A stretch of DNA of 64,000 bases from Marinactinospora thermotolerans DSM 45154 (GCF_900167435.1 NZ_FUWS01000013.1:1-64000), one strand, 5' to 3'. Counted from the stretch's first letter, positions 15,406 to 23,515 are shown. Notes: generated by a model from the letters alone, not told the origin. Made by a program: numbers and translations.

Positions 15406-15789
15406 GTGGCTACCATCGAGCTGACCAAGGACAACTTCAACGAGACGCTCAACGACAACGACTTCGTGCTGATCGACTTCTGGGCGTCGTGGTGCGGTCC
15501 GTGCAAGATGTTCGGCCCGGTCTTCGATCGGGCTTCGGAGAAGCACACAGACCTGGTCTTCGCCAAGGTCGACACCGAGGCCCAGCAGGAACTCGCCGCC
15601 AGCTTCGAGATCCAGTCGATTCCGACCCTGATGGTCGTCCGCGACAAGACGGTGATCTACGCCCAGCCCGGCGCGCTGCCCGAGGAAGCGCTGGAAGACC
15701 TGATCCGTCAGGCCCGCGAACTCGACATGGACAAGGTGCGCGAGGAGATCGCCAAGCAGCAGGGCGACGGCGCCCAGCCCCAGGGCTGA
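15406..15789 (+). CDS. trxA: Thioredoxin
   Basis: A 127-residue thioredoxin. The redox site WASWCGPCKMF is at residues 28-38 and the cis-proline segment SIPTLMVV follows near 74. A charged C-terminal tail of about 20 residues (DKVREEIAKQQ) extends past the usual 105-110 residue fold and could be a short coiled segment. It reduces protein disulfides in the cytoplasm with thioredoxin reductase, which is not encoded here. GTG 15406 has CAGGAG at 5 nt. A hairpin terminator follows, so it is monocistronic. I looked for a SigR-type promoter and could not support one. Confidence 0.95.
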   Translation: MATIELTKDNFNETLNDNDFVLIDFWASWCGPCKMFGPVFDRASEKHTDLVFAKVDTEAQQELAASFEIQSIPTLMVVRDKTVIYAQPGALPEEALEDLIRQARELDMDKVREEIAKQQGDGAQPQG

Positions 15790-15803
15790 CCCGTCAACCC
15801 CGG

Positions 15804-15838
15804 ACGGGGCCGTGCCGGATCTCCCGGTACGGCCCCGT
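15804..15838. terminator. Terminator after thioredoxin
   Basis: A 15-bp stem (15804-15818 with 15824-15838; ACGGGGCCGT/ACGGCCCCGT plus CCGG/CCGG, one G-U pair) with a 5-nt loop, followed by TTCTT. It sits between convergent genes and could serve both. Confidence 0.8.
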
Positions 15839-15868
15839 TCTTGGTCCAGACCCGGCCCACGACCCGGA

Positions 15869-16564
15869 TCAGCCCCGTCGGGGCCGGGTCAGGTAGACCA
15901 GGTCGGGCCCGCCGCGGCGGGCCGGAACCTCGATCACCTCGACGGCGCCGAAACGCCGCTCCAGGAGCAGCGCGAACTCCGGGGCCGGCATGGCGCTCCA
16001 AAAGGCGATGACCCCGCCGGGGGAGAGCAACCGCTCCAACCGGTCCAGCGCGGCGGGCCGGTAGAGGCGCTCGTTGCCCTCGGTGACGGTCCAATCGGGC
16101 CCGTTGTCGGTGTCCAGGCAGATCGCGTCGTAGGAACCGGTGGCCTCCTCCAACCAGGAAACCAGGTCGGCGCAGGTCACCTCACAACGCGGGTCCTCCA
16201 GGAGCCGTCCGGCGACCGGCGCGAGCGGTCCCGCGTGCCACGTGATGACGAGCGGCTCCAGCTCGATGACGTGGACGTGGGCGACCCGCGCGTGGTCCAG
16301 GGCCTCACGCGCGGAGAACCCCATGCCCAGGCCCCCGATCAGGACCCTCGCGCCGGTGCGGTCGGCGGGCAGCGCGTCCAACGAGGCGCGCACCATGGCG
16401 CGCTCCGAGGCACCGTCACGGGTATCCATGAGGAAGACCCCGTTCGCGACCAGCTCCCAGTCGGCACCCACGCGTCGCAGGACCACCTCGCCGCCCGTCC
16501 TCCCGATCGCGCGTTCCACGACAACGGGCTCCTCGGACTCCGGGGAGGGGAACAACGCGCTCAT
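15869..16564 (-). CDS. Spermidine-synthase-like methyltransferase-fold protein
   Basis: A 231-residue protein of the polyamine synthase fold: IGGLGMGFSAREAL near 74-87, the acidic strand VHVIELEPLVITWH, then YDAICLDTDNGPDWTVTEGN near 145-165. True spermidine synthases have a gatekeeping loop and a DxxD pair that are not obvious here, so the substrate is uncertain. The product may instead be a related AdoMet enzyme. ATG 16564 has AGGAG touching it; GTG 16519 has GAGGAG at 9 nt and may be the real start. It lies 40 bp behind hisG and probably shares its transcript. Confidence 0.75.
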   Translation of the reverse strand: MSALFPSPESEEPVVVERAIGRTGGEVVLRRVGADWELVANGVFLMDTRDGASERAMVRASLDALPADRTGARVLIGGLGMGFSAREALDHARVAHVHVIELEPLVITWHAGPLAPVAGRLLEDPRCEVTCADLVSWLEEATGSYDAICLDTDNGPDWTVTEGNERLYRPAALDRLERLLSPGGVIAFWSAMPAPEFALLLERRFGAVEVIEVPARRGGPDLVYLTRPRRG

Positions 16565-16603
16565 CTCCTGGGGCGGGCCTTTCGGTGTCGCGGTGGTACG
16601 GGC

Positions 16604-17458
16604 TCAGAGGCGGCAGGCGTAGATGTCGGTGACCAGGATCGCGCGCGCGCCGATCTGCCACAGGTCGTCCATGATCTGCTGGGCGGAGGCGCGCGGCACC
16701 ATGGCGCGGACCGCCACCCACCCCTCGCGGTGCAACGGGGAGACCGTCGGCCCCTCCATCCCCGGGGTGAGCGCGATGGCGTCGTCGAGGTGCTCGGCGT
16801 GGACGTCGTAGTCCATCATCACGTAGTCGCGCGCGACCAGCACGCCCCGCAACCGGCGCAGCATCTGCTCCAGCTTGGGGTCGTCCGCCGCGTCACGCTG
16901 ACGGATGACCACGGCCTCGGACTCCAGGATCGGGTCGCCGAAGATCTCCAGCCCGGCGTTGCGCAACGTGGTGCCGGTGGAGACGACATCGGCGATGGCG
17001 TCGGCCACGCCGAGCTGGATCGCGCTCTCGACGGCGCCGTCGAGGTGGATCACCCGGGCGTCGATACCGTGCTCGTCGAGGTAGCCGCGCAGCAGACCCG
17101 CGAACGAGGTGGCGACGCGCTTGCCCCGCAGGTCGTCGAGCTTCATCGACGCGCCGTCGCGCGCCGCGAACCGGAAGGTCGACGCCCCGAACCCGAGCGG
17201 CAGAACCTCCTCGACCTGCGCGCCGGAGTCGATGAGCATGTCCCGGCCGGTGATCCCCGCCTGGAGGATGCCTTCTCCGACATAGACGGCGATGTCCCGG
17301 GGGCGCAGGAAGAAGAACTCGGTCTGGTTGTCCGGGTCGACCAGGACGAGGTCGCGGGAGTCCTTGCGTTGGCGGTAGCCGGCCTCGCGGAGCATGGCGC
17401 TGGCGGGTTCGGCGAGCTGGCCCTTGTTGGGCACGGCGATACGGAGCTGGTCAGGCAT
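16604..17458 (-). CDS. hisG: ATP phosphoribosyltransferase (long form)
   Basis: A 284-residue HisG of the long, self-regulated type, which catalyses the first step of histidine synthesis. The catalytic half contains [14 protein letters not shown] and [16 protein letters not shown]-type segments ([16 protein letters not shown]). The C-terminal 75 residues form the ACT-like regulatory domain ([20 protein letters not shown], then [16 protein letters not shown]) that allows histidine feedback. ATG 17458 begins [13 protein letters not shown]. It follows hisE after an 83-bp gap, and the hisE-hisG pair is a standard actinobacterial arrangement. Confidence 0.96.
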   Translation of the reverse strand: MPDQLRIAVPNKGQLAEPASAMLREAGYRQRKDSRDLVLVDPDNQTEFFFLRPRDIAVYVGEGILQAGITGRDMLIDSGAQVEEVLPLGFGASTFRFAARDGASMKLDDLRGKRVATSFAGLLRGYLDEHGIDARVIHLDGAVESAIQLGVADAIADVVSTGTTLRNAGLEIFGDPILESEAVVIRQRDAADDPKLEQMLRRLRGVLVARDYVMMDYDVHAEHLDDAIALTPGMEGPTVSPLHREGWVAVRAMVPRASAQQIMDDLWQIGARAILVTDIYACRL

Positions 17459-17541
17459 TGAGGTCTCTTCCTCTACTCATCGACGGAGGTTGCCGTGGGG
17501 ACGTCGACGCGCGGCCGGTCTCGGGACGGCCCGGGACCGAC

Positions 17542-17805
17542 CTACAGATGCCGGTAGACGTCCTCCAGGCGCAGACCGCGGGCCAGCATGAGGACCTGGA
17601 GGTGGTAGAGGAGCTGGGAGACCTCTTCGGCGGCGCGCTCGTCCGACTCGTACTCGGCTGCCATCCAGACCTCGGCGGCCTCCTCGACGACCTTCTTGCC
17701 GATGGCATGGACGCCGGCGTCGAGGGCCGCGACCGTCCCCGACCCCTCGGGGCGGACACGGGCCTTCTCGGACAGCTCGGCGAACAGCTCTTCGAAGGTC
17801 TTCAT
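17542..17805 (-). CDS. hisE: Phosphoribosyl-ATP pyrophosphatase
   Basis: An 87-residue all-helical MazG-like hydrolase, the second step of histidine synthesis. The start [15 protein letters not shown] is typical of HisE, followed by [25 protein letters not shown], which holds the metal-binding glutamates, and [15 protein letters not shown] choose ATG 17805 because AGGA lies 8 nt ahead; the GTG two codons earlier is too close to it. HisE is separate from HisI, as usual in actinobacteria. It is the first gene of the hisE-hisG transcript. Confidence 0.95.
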   Translation of the reverse strand: MKTFEELFAELSEKARVRPEGSGTVAALDAGVHAIGKKVVEEAAEVWMAAEYESDERAAEEVSQLLYHLQVLMLARGLRLEDVYRHL

Positions 17806-17946
17806 GATCACTTTCCTAGACGAGGTGCCCTTCTAGCCTAGGCGCAGAGCGAGGTGGTACGTGCCGCGACCCGGGGAACGGGGACCGACGACGTCGTGAC
17901 CAGACCGGATACGGACCGCCGCACACCGCTGGAGACCGGGACCGAA

Positions 17947-18756
17947 TCAGCGCATTCGCCGGGCGATGCCGCGGAACACCCCGTGGGGCACCGCCCGCAG
18001 CACCCAACTCGCCGCCCGGTACTGCGGGCCGGGCACGACGCGGGCCATACCCGCGGCCCACGCGCGCAGGGAGTCGGTGACGACCCGCTCCTTGGGGACG
18101 AACGCGATGTCGGGCGCGCCGCTCTCCTGCATCGACCTCGTCATGTCCGTGCGCACGAAACCGGGAAGGACGACCGTGACCTTCAGGCCGTGCGGCGCCG
18201 CCTCCAGGGCGACACTCTCACTGAACGAGACCACGTAGGCCTTCGTGGCCGCGTAGACGGCGCCGAGGGGCGAGGCCGGGAGCAGGCCCGCCATCGACGC
18301 GACGTTGATCACCCCCATGGGGCGGTCGGTGATCCCGGCTTCGCGGCGATCGATCTGGACCGGAAGCACCGCTCGGGTCAACCGGGTGAGCGCGCGCACA
18401 TTCAGCTCGATCATGCCGTCGATGGCCGCGACGTCCTGCCCGGCGAGCCCGTCGCTGGCCCCCCGCCCGGCGTTGTTGACCAGGAGATCGACAGGGGCCT
18501 GCTCGACGGTCCCGTCGGCGCGCAGGCGCTCCTCGACACGGAGGAGCCCCTCCTCCTCCGCCAAGTCGGCCGCCAGGGACTCGACCCGCACACCGTGCCG
18601 GTCGGTGAGCTCCGCCGCGAGATCGGCGATCCGGTCGCCCCGGCGGGCGACGAGGACCAGGGAGAACCCCCGCTGGGCGAGCTGGCGGGCGTACTCCTCG
18701 CCGATGCCGCTGGAGGCTCCGGTGATCAGGGCGGTGCGGACGCGGTTGGGGCTCAT
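17947..18756 (-). CDS. Short-chain dehydrogenase/reductase
   Basis: A 269-residue classical SDR. The cofactor motif TGASSGIGEEYA is at residues 10-21, NNAGRG near 90, the catalytic Ser in INVASMAGLLP near 145 and YAATKAYVVSFSESVALE carrying Tyr and Lys near 158-162. An Asp/Arg-rich segment after the second strand (VARRGDRI) suggests NADP(H). The C-terminal 40 residues extend past the core, as in membrane-associated 17-beta-type SDRs. ATG 18756 has no ribosome site; TAGCAT lies 8 nt before it, so a leaderless mRNA is possible. The substrate is unknown. It is divergent from the esterase gene. Confidence 0.88.
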   Translation of the reverse strand: MSPNRVRTALITGASSGIGEEYARQLAQRGFSLVLVARRGDRIADLAAELTDRHGVRVESLAADLAEEEGLLRVEERLRADGTVEQAPVDLLVNNAGRGASDGLAGQDVAAIDGMIELNVRALTRLTRAVLPVQIDRREAGITDRPMGVINVASMAGLLPASPLGAVYAATKAYVVSFSESVALEAAPHGLKVTVVLPGFVRTDMTRSMQESGAPDIAFVPKERVVTDSLRAWAAGMARVVPGPQYRAASWVLRAVPHGVFRGIARRMR

Positions 18757-18883
18757 ACCGCCGCATGCTACCCCGCGCCCGCGGCATTCCACCGGTCTGC
18801 CTGACGCGGCGGGGGGAAGCGACTATGGTGCCGGATCCACCCCGGATCCGAGTGACCGCACAGTGCAGGGAGGACGCCGCTCC

Positions 18884-19849
18884 ATGACCCTCGACCCCAC
18901 GATCCGCAGGTTCATCGACGGCCTGAGCACGACCGTGCCTCCCGTCGACTCGGGGCAGGCCGCGCGGACATCGCATCCGCCACGGGGGGCCTGGCCGCAG
19001 ACGCCGGCGCCCCGCGTCGCCCTGGTCCGCGACCTGGAGATCCCCGGCCCCGGCGGCCCCCTGGGGGCGCGCCACTACCATCCGGATCCCGGGCAGGCCG
19101 CGCTTCCCGCCGTGGTCTACTACCACGGCGGCGGCTTCGTCTTCGGGGACCTCGACACCCACGACCACATCTGCCGGTTGATCGCGGCGCGCAGCGGCGT
19201 CGTCGTGGTCGCCGTCGACTACCGGCTGGCCCCCCGGCACCGCTTTCCCGCCGCGGTACAGGACGCCTTCACGGCCCTGCGCTGGGTCGGCGACAACGCC
19301 TCGGCCCTGGGCGTCGACCCGGACCGGCTGGCGGTGTGCGGGGACAGCGCCGGCGGTGGGCTGGCCGCGGTCGCGGCGATCCTGGCCCGCGACGGCGGTG
19401 GACCGGAACTCGCCTTCCAGGCCCTGGTATACCCGGTCATCGACCTGGGCGGCTATCCCGTCCGCCCCGGCACCCCCTACGAGTCGCGGATCTCCAACGG
19501 CACGGGCTACCTCTTGACCTCCGAGGGCATGCACTGGTTCGCCGGACAGTACCTGGGCGATCCACGGGACGCCACGGACTTCCGGGCGTCGCCGATCCGC
19601 GCCGGTGACCTGTCCGGGCTGGCCCCGGCCCTGGTCGTGACCGCCGACTTCGATCCCCTGCGGGACGAGGGCGAGGCCTACGCCCGCGCGCTGGCCGCCG
19701 CGGGGGTCCCCGCGACCACCGTACGGATCAATGGGGGATTCCACGGCATGTTCGGGATGGGGGAGTCGCTCCCTCCCTGCCGCCAGGCCGAGGACGTCGT
19801 CACGGGAACGTTGCGGGCCGTGCTGAGCCGGACACGTTGCCCGGATTGA
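18884..19849 (+). CDS. Alpha/beta hydrolase, hormone-sensitive-lipase (family IV) esterase
   Basis: A 321-residue esterase with a complete catalytic set. HGGGFVFGD near 85 forms the oxyanion hole, GDSAGGGLAAV near 160 carries the nucleophile Ser, and DFDPLRDEGE near 257 and NGGFHGMFG near 287 supply Asp and His. Family IV enzymes hydrolyse short- to medium-chain esters. GGGAGGA lies 10 nt before ATG 18884. It is useful as a contrast, because three other hydrolase-fold proteins in the window have lost the nucleophile. Confidence 0.92.
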   Translation: MTLDPTIRRFIDGLSTTVPPVDSGQAARTSHPPRGAWPQTPAPRVALVRDLEIPGPGGPLGARHYHPDPGQAALPAVVYYHGGGFVFGDLDTHDHICRLIAARSGVVVVAVDYRLAPRHRFPAAVQDAFTALRWVGDNASALGVDPDRLAVCGDSAGGGLAAVAAILARDGGGPELAFQALVYPVIDLGGYPVRPGTPYESRISNGTGYLLTSEGMHWFAGQYLGDPRDATDFRASPIRAGDLSGLAPALVVTADFDPLRDEGEAYARALAAAGVPATTVRINGGFHGMFGMGESLPPCRQAEDVVTGTLRAVLSRTRCPD

Positions 19850-19886
19850 CGGTGCCCTTAGGCCCCCAGGCAGTACCGTTCCCCAC

Positions 19887-20579
19887 ATGGCAGCGACACA
19901 GAGCCCCTCCGGATCCCTCCGCCCTGACCAACGACTGCGGGACGTCGGCCTCTTCCTCCGGCAGGCACTGCGGACCTTCCGCGCAACCGGAGCGATCGCC
20001 CCGAGCGGCCCCGCCCTGGCCAACGCGCTGACCCGATTCGTCGACGAACGTGAGGATCCCAGCGCGCCTTTGACGATCCTTGAGGCCGGTGCCGGGACCG
20101 GAGCGGTGTCCCGGGCGATCGTGCGGCACATGCGCGCGGGCGACACCCTCGACCTGGTCGAGCCGAACTCGCACTTCGTCGGCCATCTCGCGGACCTGCT
20201 CGCGACCGACCCGGACTTCGTTCGGGTCGCCGACCGCGTGACGGTCCACCAGGCCCTGGTGACCGACCTGGGCCCGGATCGCCGCTTCGACGTCATCGTC
20301 TCCGGCCTGCCGTTCGCGAACTTCACCGCCGAGGAGGTCCGCGAGATCCTGGAGTACTACTTCACCGTGCTCAAGCCGGGAGGGCACCTGTCCTTCTTCG
20401 GCTACCTCTACACCAAGGAGGTCAAGGCGGTGATCGCCCCTCGCGAGGATTACCTGCGCCAGGCGCGGTCGAGCTGGGTGGTGCAGGAGTGGGTGGACCG
20501 TTACGGCATCGGCACCGAGCGCGTGCTGCCGAACATCCCTCCGGCCTGGATCCATCACCTGCGCAAGCCCACCGAGTGA
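19887..20579 (+). CDS. AdoMet methyltransferase, phospholipid N-methyltransferase-like
   Basis: A 230-residue class I methyltransferase. Motif I is ILEAGAGTGAVSRAIV near residue 62, the acidic loop DLVEPNSHFVGHL near 90, and VIVSGLPFANFTAEEV near 137. The SGLPF(x)NF segment is typical of the PmtA-like group that methylates phosphatidylethanolamine or rRNA-like substrates. Which one applies here is unclear. TACCGT lies 7 nt before ATG 19887 with no ribosome site, so it is probably leaderless. A terminator follows 12 bp after the stop. Confidence 0.85.
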   Translation: MAATQSPSGSLRPDQRLRDVGLFLRQALRTFRATGAIAPSGPALANALTRFVDEREDPSAPLTILEAGAGTGAVSRAIVRHMRAGDTLDLVEPNSHFVGHLADLLATDPDFVRVADRVTVHQALVTDLGPDRRFDVIVSGLPFANFTAEEVREILEYYFTVLKPGGHLSFFGYLYTKEVKAVIAPREDYLRQARSSWVVQEWVDRYGIGTERVLPNIPPAWIHHLRKPTE

Positions 20580-20591
20580 CCTGCCGCCCTT

Positions 20592-20619
20592 GGCCCCGTG
20601 TCCGGACGGGCACGGGGCC
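20592..20619 (+). terminator. Intrinsic terminator
   Basis: GGCCCCGTG/CACGGGGCC, a perfect 9-bp stem with a 10-nt loop, followed by TTTCCCTT. It ends the methyltransferase transcript. Confidence 0.82.
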
Positions 20620-20635
20620 TTTCCCTTCCCCGAAA

Positions 20636-20679
20636 GTCAACCAGGGTTGACAACCCCGAAGCGTCAACCTACATTGACG
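20636..20679 (+). promoter_or_regulatory. Tandem GTCAA/TTGAC palindromes in the Clp-N gene promoter
   Basis: Two related inverted repeats lie 35-78 bp before the start at 20714. The first is GTCAACC-AG-GGTTGAC (20636-20651, perfect 7-bp arms). The second is CGTCAA-CCTACA-TTGACG (20662-20679, perfect 6-bp arms). Their centres are 27 bp apart and both expose TTGAC as a possible -35. A dimeric repressor or MerR-type activator is likely. It differs from the HspR (HAIR) consensus. Confidence 0.6.
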
Positions 20680-20713
20680 AACACGGACGCCCCACGCCAC
20701 CGGGAGGCAGACC

Positions 20714-21160
20714 ATGTTCGAACGCTTCCGCATCGACGCCCGCCAGGCGGTGAAACTCGCCCAGGACGAGTCCCGCCACGCCGGCCACCACCACATCGGC
20801 TCCGAACACCTCCTGCTCGGCCTGCTCGCCCAGGAGGAGTCCACCGCCGCGCGCCTCCTCCACGACAACGGCGCCGACATCCACAGGCTGCGCCGGCAGG
20901 TCGCCGCCCTCCCCTCCACACCACCGCGCGGCCCGCTCGCACGGCTGTCCCGCGGACGGCACCGGCCATTCACCACGGAGGCGAAGAAGACGCTGGAGCG
21001 GTCGCTGCGCATCGCCCTGGCCCACCGGCACCGTCACATCGGCGGCGGCCACATCCTGCTCGCCTCCCTGGAGGATCCCGCCGTCGCGCGGTCCCTCACC
21101 GACATCGGCGTGGACGCCACCGCCGTACGGGCCGCAGCCGAACGCCTGCTCGACGTGTGA
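20714..21160 (+). CDS. Stand-alone Clp N-terminal domain protein
   Basis: A 148-residue protein made only of two Clp_N repeats: MFERFRIDARQAVKLAQDES with HHIGSEHLLLGLLAQEE (residues 1-70), and FTTEAKKTLERSLRIALAH with HIGGGHILLASLEDP (about 85-148). There is no ATPase domain. In ClpC/ClpA this domain binds adaptors and substrates, so the stand-alone form may act as an adaptor, decoy or regulator of ClpC. GGGAGG precedes ATG 20714. The tandem palindromes in its promoter point to stress-type control. No protease genes are nearby. Confidence 0.9.
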   Translation: MFERFRIDARQAVKLAQDESRHAGHHHIGSEHLLLGLLAQEESTAARLLHDNGADIHRLRRQVAALPSTPPRGPLARLSRGRHRPFTTEAKKTLERSLRIALAHRHRHIGGGHILLASLEDPAVARSLTDIGVDATAVRAAAERLLDV

Positions 21161-21164
21161 CCGG

Positions 21165-21390
21165 GCCGGACGACACACCCCACCGGCCCGACCCCCGCCA
21201 TCGTGGAGCCGATACCCGCGGCGGCCGCCCACAGGGACACGGCCCTGGACCGTTCTAGGCCGACGACGTGCTTTTGGCCGCGGCTCCTCGGCCAGGGCCG
21301 TCACGGCCGGATCCCCACACTGGATCACGGACCTGTCCGGCCGGTTCCCCACCCGCCGAACACCACGTGCCCCGGGACGCGATCGCCCGT
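21165..21390 (-). pseudogene. Decayed RelE-type toxin (duplicate of 21777-22058)
   Basis: The minus-strand translation still contains VTALAEEPRPKARRRPR, matching VMALAEEPRPEGGRRLS of the intact toxin 650 bp away. The plus-strand DNA at 21272-21310 aligns closely with 21921-21960. Frameshifts and substitutions remove the rest, and the left limit is approximate. It lies in the same order as in the intact module, behind the decayed antitoxin. Confidence 0.7.
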
Positions 21391-21659
21391 CACGGGCCGA
21401 GCCCGGCGGCGTCCCGGACGGACACGTCCTGGGCGTCGCCGGACCGGGCCCCTCCAGCCACCGGTGTGCGGCACGCCCGTCCCACCGGTCGGGAAACCCC
21501 TCGCAGGCCCCGGCCGGCTCGGCCCGGACGATCGCCGCGACCCGCTCGCGCCCCCGTTTCGCCCGGGCGATCCCGTCGCCGAAGGCCACCCCGTCCACCC
21601 ACCGGGATGAAGCGGACACGAGCCCGGGCCACCGACAGTTCGAGAAAGGTGCCACCCAT
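21390..21659 (-). pseudogene. Decayed Phd/YefM antitoxin (duplicate of 22055-22333)
   Basis: In two frames the minus strand reads LELSVARARVRF and then KRGRERVAAIVRAE, GRAAHRWLE. These match VELSVAQARDHF, RGRKRERVAAIV and GRIAHQRLEEI of the intact antitoxin. The ATG at 21659 corresponds to the intact start at 22333. At least one frameshift lies between the two blocks. The operator palindrome found upstream of the intact gene is not conserved here. Confidence 0.75.
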
Positions 21660-21709
21660 GCCGCCGTACCACGCCGACTCGGCCACGTCGGCGACCATCG
21701 GTTCCTACC

Positions 21710-21750
21710 TCAGTGGCGGCAGCGGACGAACAGGCGGCCGAAGTTCTCGG
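21710..21750 (-). repeat. Duplicated 3' tail of the Smr-domain gene
   Basis: The 18-mer ACAGGCGGCCGAAGTTCT at 21730-21747 recurs exactly at 22403-22420, inside the end of the Smr gene. The minus strand here reads ENFGRLFVRCRH then stop, against KNFGRLWIHFRH then stop in the intact gene. It marks the junction of a tandem duplication about 670 bp long. Confidence 0.8.
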
Positions 21751-21776
21751 GTGCGCGCACTTGCGGAAGACCGCCC

Positions 21777-22058
21777 TCAGAGTTTTCTGTAGACCCCACG
21801 ACGATGGGCGACACGCAGAGCCACGACGACGAGTCGGCCGTCATCGATCGAGTAGACCACCCGGTGGTCGTCCACCCGGATACGCCAGAGATCCGTGTGA
21901 CCGCTGAGCCGACGGCCTCCCTCTGGACGCGGTTCCTCGGCCAAGGCCATCACAGCCGCATACACGCGGCGAGCTACGGGCTTGTCCAGCTTGCCGAGCT
22001 CCTTACCGGCCCTGCCATCGAACACGACCTCGAAGACGCGCGATCCTTCGTTCGTCAC
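21777..22058 (-). CDS. RelE/ParE-family toxin
   Basis: A 93-residue RelE-type mRNA interferase candidate. FDGRAGKELGKLDKPVARRVYAAVMAL is followed by RPEGGRRLSGHTDLWRIRVDDHRVVYSIDDGRLVVVALRVAHRRGVYR. The WRIRVxDxRVVY strand and the final HRR-Y segment carry the residues usually needed for ribosome-dependent cleavage. GTG 22058 overlaps the antitoxin stop as GTGA, the normal antitoxin-first arrangement. It is the intact member of a duplicated module. Confidence 0.92.
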   Translation of the reverse strand: MTNEGSRVFEVVFDGRAGKELGKLDKPVARRVYAAVMALAEEPRPEGGRRLSGHTDLWRIRVDDHRVVYSIDDGRLVVVALRVAHRRGVYRKL

Positions 22059-22333
22059 AGACCGAGCTCCCTGGCCACCTCTTCGGCGGACACGACCTCG
22101 GCGTCGCCGGACCGGATCTCCTCCAGCCTCTGGTGGGCGATGCGCCCGTCCTCAAGATCGATCATCGCCTCATAGGCCTCGACCAGCTCGATCGGAACGA
22201 TTGCCGCGACCCGCTCACGCTTACGCCCGCGCGTCACATAGGTGACCTCGTTTCCATAGGCGGCTCTGTTCACACGTTCAGAGAAGTGGTCACGGGCTTG
22301 GGCCACGGACAGCTCGACACGATCAGCACTCAT
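22055..22333 (-). CDS. Phd/YefM-family antitoxin
   Basis: A 92-residue antitoxin. The DNA-binding N-terminus is VELSVAQARDHFSERVNRAAYGNEVTYVTRGRKRERVAAIVP. The acidic C-terminus that would wrap the toxin is LEDGRIAHQRLEEIRSGDAEVVSAEEVARELGL. I start at ATG 22333. An upstream TTG at 22360 lies inside the operator palindrome and would put the operator inside the gene. It is coupled to the toxin by GTGA. Autorepression through the palindrome at 22345-22368 is expected from the family. Confidence 0.92.
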   Translation of the reverse strand: MSADRVELSVAQARDHFSERVNRAAYGNEVTYVTRGRKRERVAAIVPIELVEAYEAMIDLEDGRIAHQRLEEIRSGDAEVVSAEEVARELGL

Positions 22334-22344
22334 GCCACCATCGT

Positions 22345-22368
22345 GCGCCAAGTTGGCCAACTTGGCGC
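22345..22368 (-). promoter_or_regulatory. 24-bp perfect palindrome, antitoxin operator
   Basis: A perfect 24-bp palindrome with the core CCAAGTTGGCCAACTTGG (22348-22365) sits 12 bp upstream of the antitoxin start. Symmetry of this length next to a Phd/YefM gene fits autoregulation by the toxin-antitoxin complex. Confidence 0.75.
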
Positions 22369-22382
22369 CCCTTGGGGGCGCA

Positions 22383-22634
22383 TCAATGACGAAAATGAAT
22401 CCACAGGCGGCCGAAGTTCTTGGAGTCCTTCTCCACCCGGTGGTAGAGCGGCCGGACGTCCTTGCGGTCGAGAAAGCGCAGGACCCGCTTCTTCAACTGC
22501 CCCGACCCCTTGCCGGGGATGATCTCGACCGTCTTCGCCTTGGTGCGCACGGCCTCGTCGAGGATGTCGCGCAACGCGCGGTCGATGTCGGTACCACGGT
22601 TGTAGATGTCGTGCAGGTCCAGTTTGAGTCGCAC
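22383..22634 (-). CDS. Smr-domain protein
   Basis: An 83-residue single Smr (MutS2 C-terminal-like) domain: LKLDLHDIYNRGTDIDRALRDILDEA with the LDLH motif, then KTVEIIPGKGSGQLKKRVLRFLD with the GKGSG loop. Smr domains nick DNA or cleave RNA. GTG 22634 has GGGGGA 6 nt ahead and starts 1 nt after the methyltransferase stop, so the two are co-translated. Its last 18 bp are repeated at 21730-21747, at the edge of a duplicated toxin-antitoxin block. Confidence 0.88.
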   Translation of the reverse strand: MRLKLDLHDIYNRGTDIDRALRDILDEAVRTKAKTVEIIPGKGSGQLKKRVLRFLDRKDVRPLYHRVEKDSKNFGRLWIHFRH

Positions 22635-22635
22635 G

Positions 22636-23469
22636 CTAATCCCCCTTCCGCGCCACGAAGATCGCGGTGCCGGGGAGGATCCGCCCACGCAGCGGGCTCC
22701 AACCGCCCCACACCTGTTCGTTGTCGGCGGGCCACTCCGGCTCGACCAGGTCGATCAGCGACAGGCCGGCGGCCGTGATCGCGCGCACCCAGTCGCCGAC
22801 CGTGTGGTGGTGCTCGACGTAGAGCGCCCGCCCCTCGTCGTCCTCCTCGACATAGGCACGACGGTCGAAGTAGGACTCGGTCGCGGTGAGGCCCCTCCCG
22901 GTGGGATCGTCCGGGAAGCACCACCGGACCGGATGCGAGACCGAGAACGCCAACCGGCCGCCCGGCCGCAGCACGCGGGCGACCTCCCGCAGGGCGGCGA
23001 CGGCGTCGGGGACGAAGGGGAAGGCCCCATAGGCGGAGCACACGACGTCGAACGCGGAGTCGACGAAGGGCAGTCGCTGAGCGTCGGCCTGAGCGGTCGC
23101 CAGCGAGCACCCGGTGGCCTCGTCAATGCGCAATCCGTGCTGGAGCTGGCGCAACGAGACGTCAACGCCGACCACCCGGTCCACCCCTTGGGCGCGCAAC
23201 CAGCGTCCGCACTGCCCGGCCCCGCACCCCACCTCCAGGACCCGCGCCCCGGACAGCTCGGCCGGATCGCCCAGGAGCCGGGCCTTCTCCTCGTCGAGCC
23301 CCTCCGGTCCCCACACGAAGCCGACATCGCGCAGGAAGTCGCCGTGCTCGGCCTGGTACTCGTCGGCCTCGCGCTCCCACCAGACGCGGCTCGCACGGGC
23401 GCTCTCGTCGGGATCGGCCCCACGGCGCGCGATCCGGGCCACGGACGGGTGCGTCAGGTCCTCGCTCAT
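22636..23469 (-). CDS. Class I AdoMet-dependent methyltransferase
   Basis: A 277-residue methyltransferase. Motif I VLEVGCGAGQCGRWL is near residue 75, VGVDVSLRQLQHGLRI near 97, DAQRLPFVDSAFDVVCSAYGAFPFV near 128 and LRPGGRLAFSVSHPVRW near 165. The Trp-rich front (RVWWEREADEYQAEHGDFL) resembles the UbiE-like/DUF-type methyltransferases common in actinobacteria. The substrate is unknown. ATG 23469 has AGGA 8 nt ahead. It forms a tight operon with the Smr gene. Confidence 0.88.
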   Translation of the reverse strand: MSEDLTHPSVARIARRGADPDESARASRVWWEREADEYQAEHGDFLRDVGFVWGPEGLDEEKARLLGDPAELSGARVLEVGCGAGQCGRWLRAQGVDRVVGVDVSLRQLQHGLRIDEATGCSLATAQADAQRLPFVDSAFDVVCSAYGAFPFVPDAVAALREVARVLRPGGRLAFSVSHPVRWCFPDDPTGRGLTATESYFDRRAYVEEDDEGRALYVEHHHTVGDWVRAITAAGLSLIDLVEPEWPADNEQVWGGWSPLRGRILPGTAIFVARKGD

Positions 23470-23515
23470 AGCGCGATCCTGCCAGGCCGAGGGGTCCCAC
23501 GGCCACGGAGCCGGC

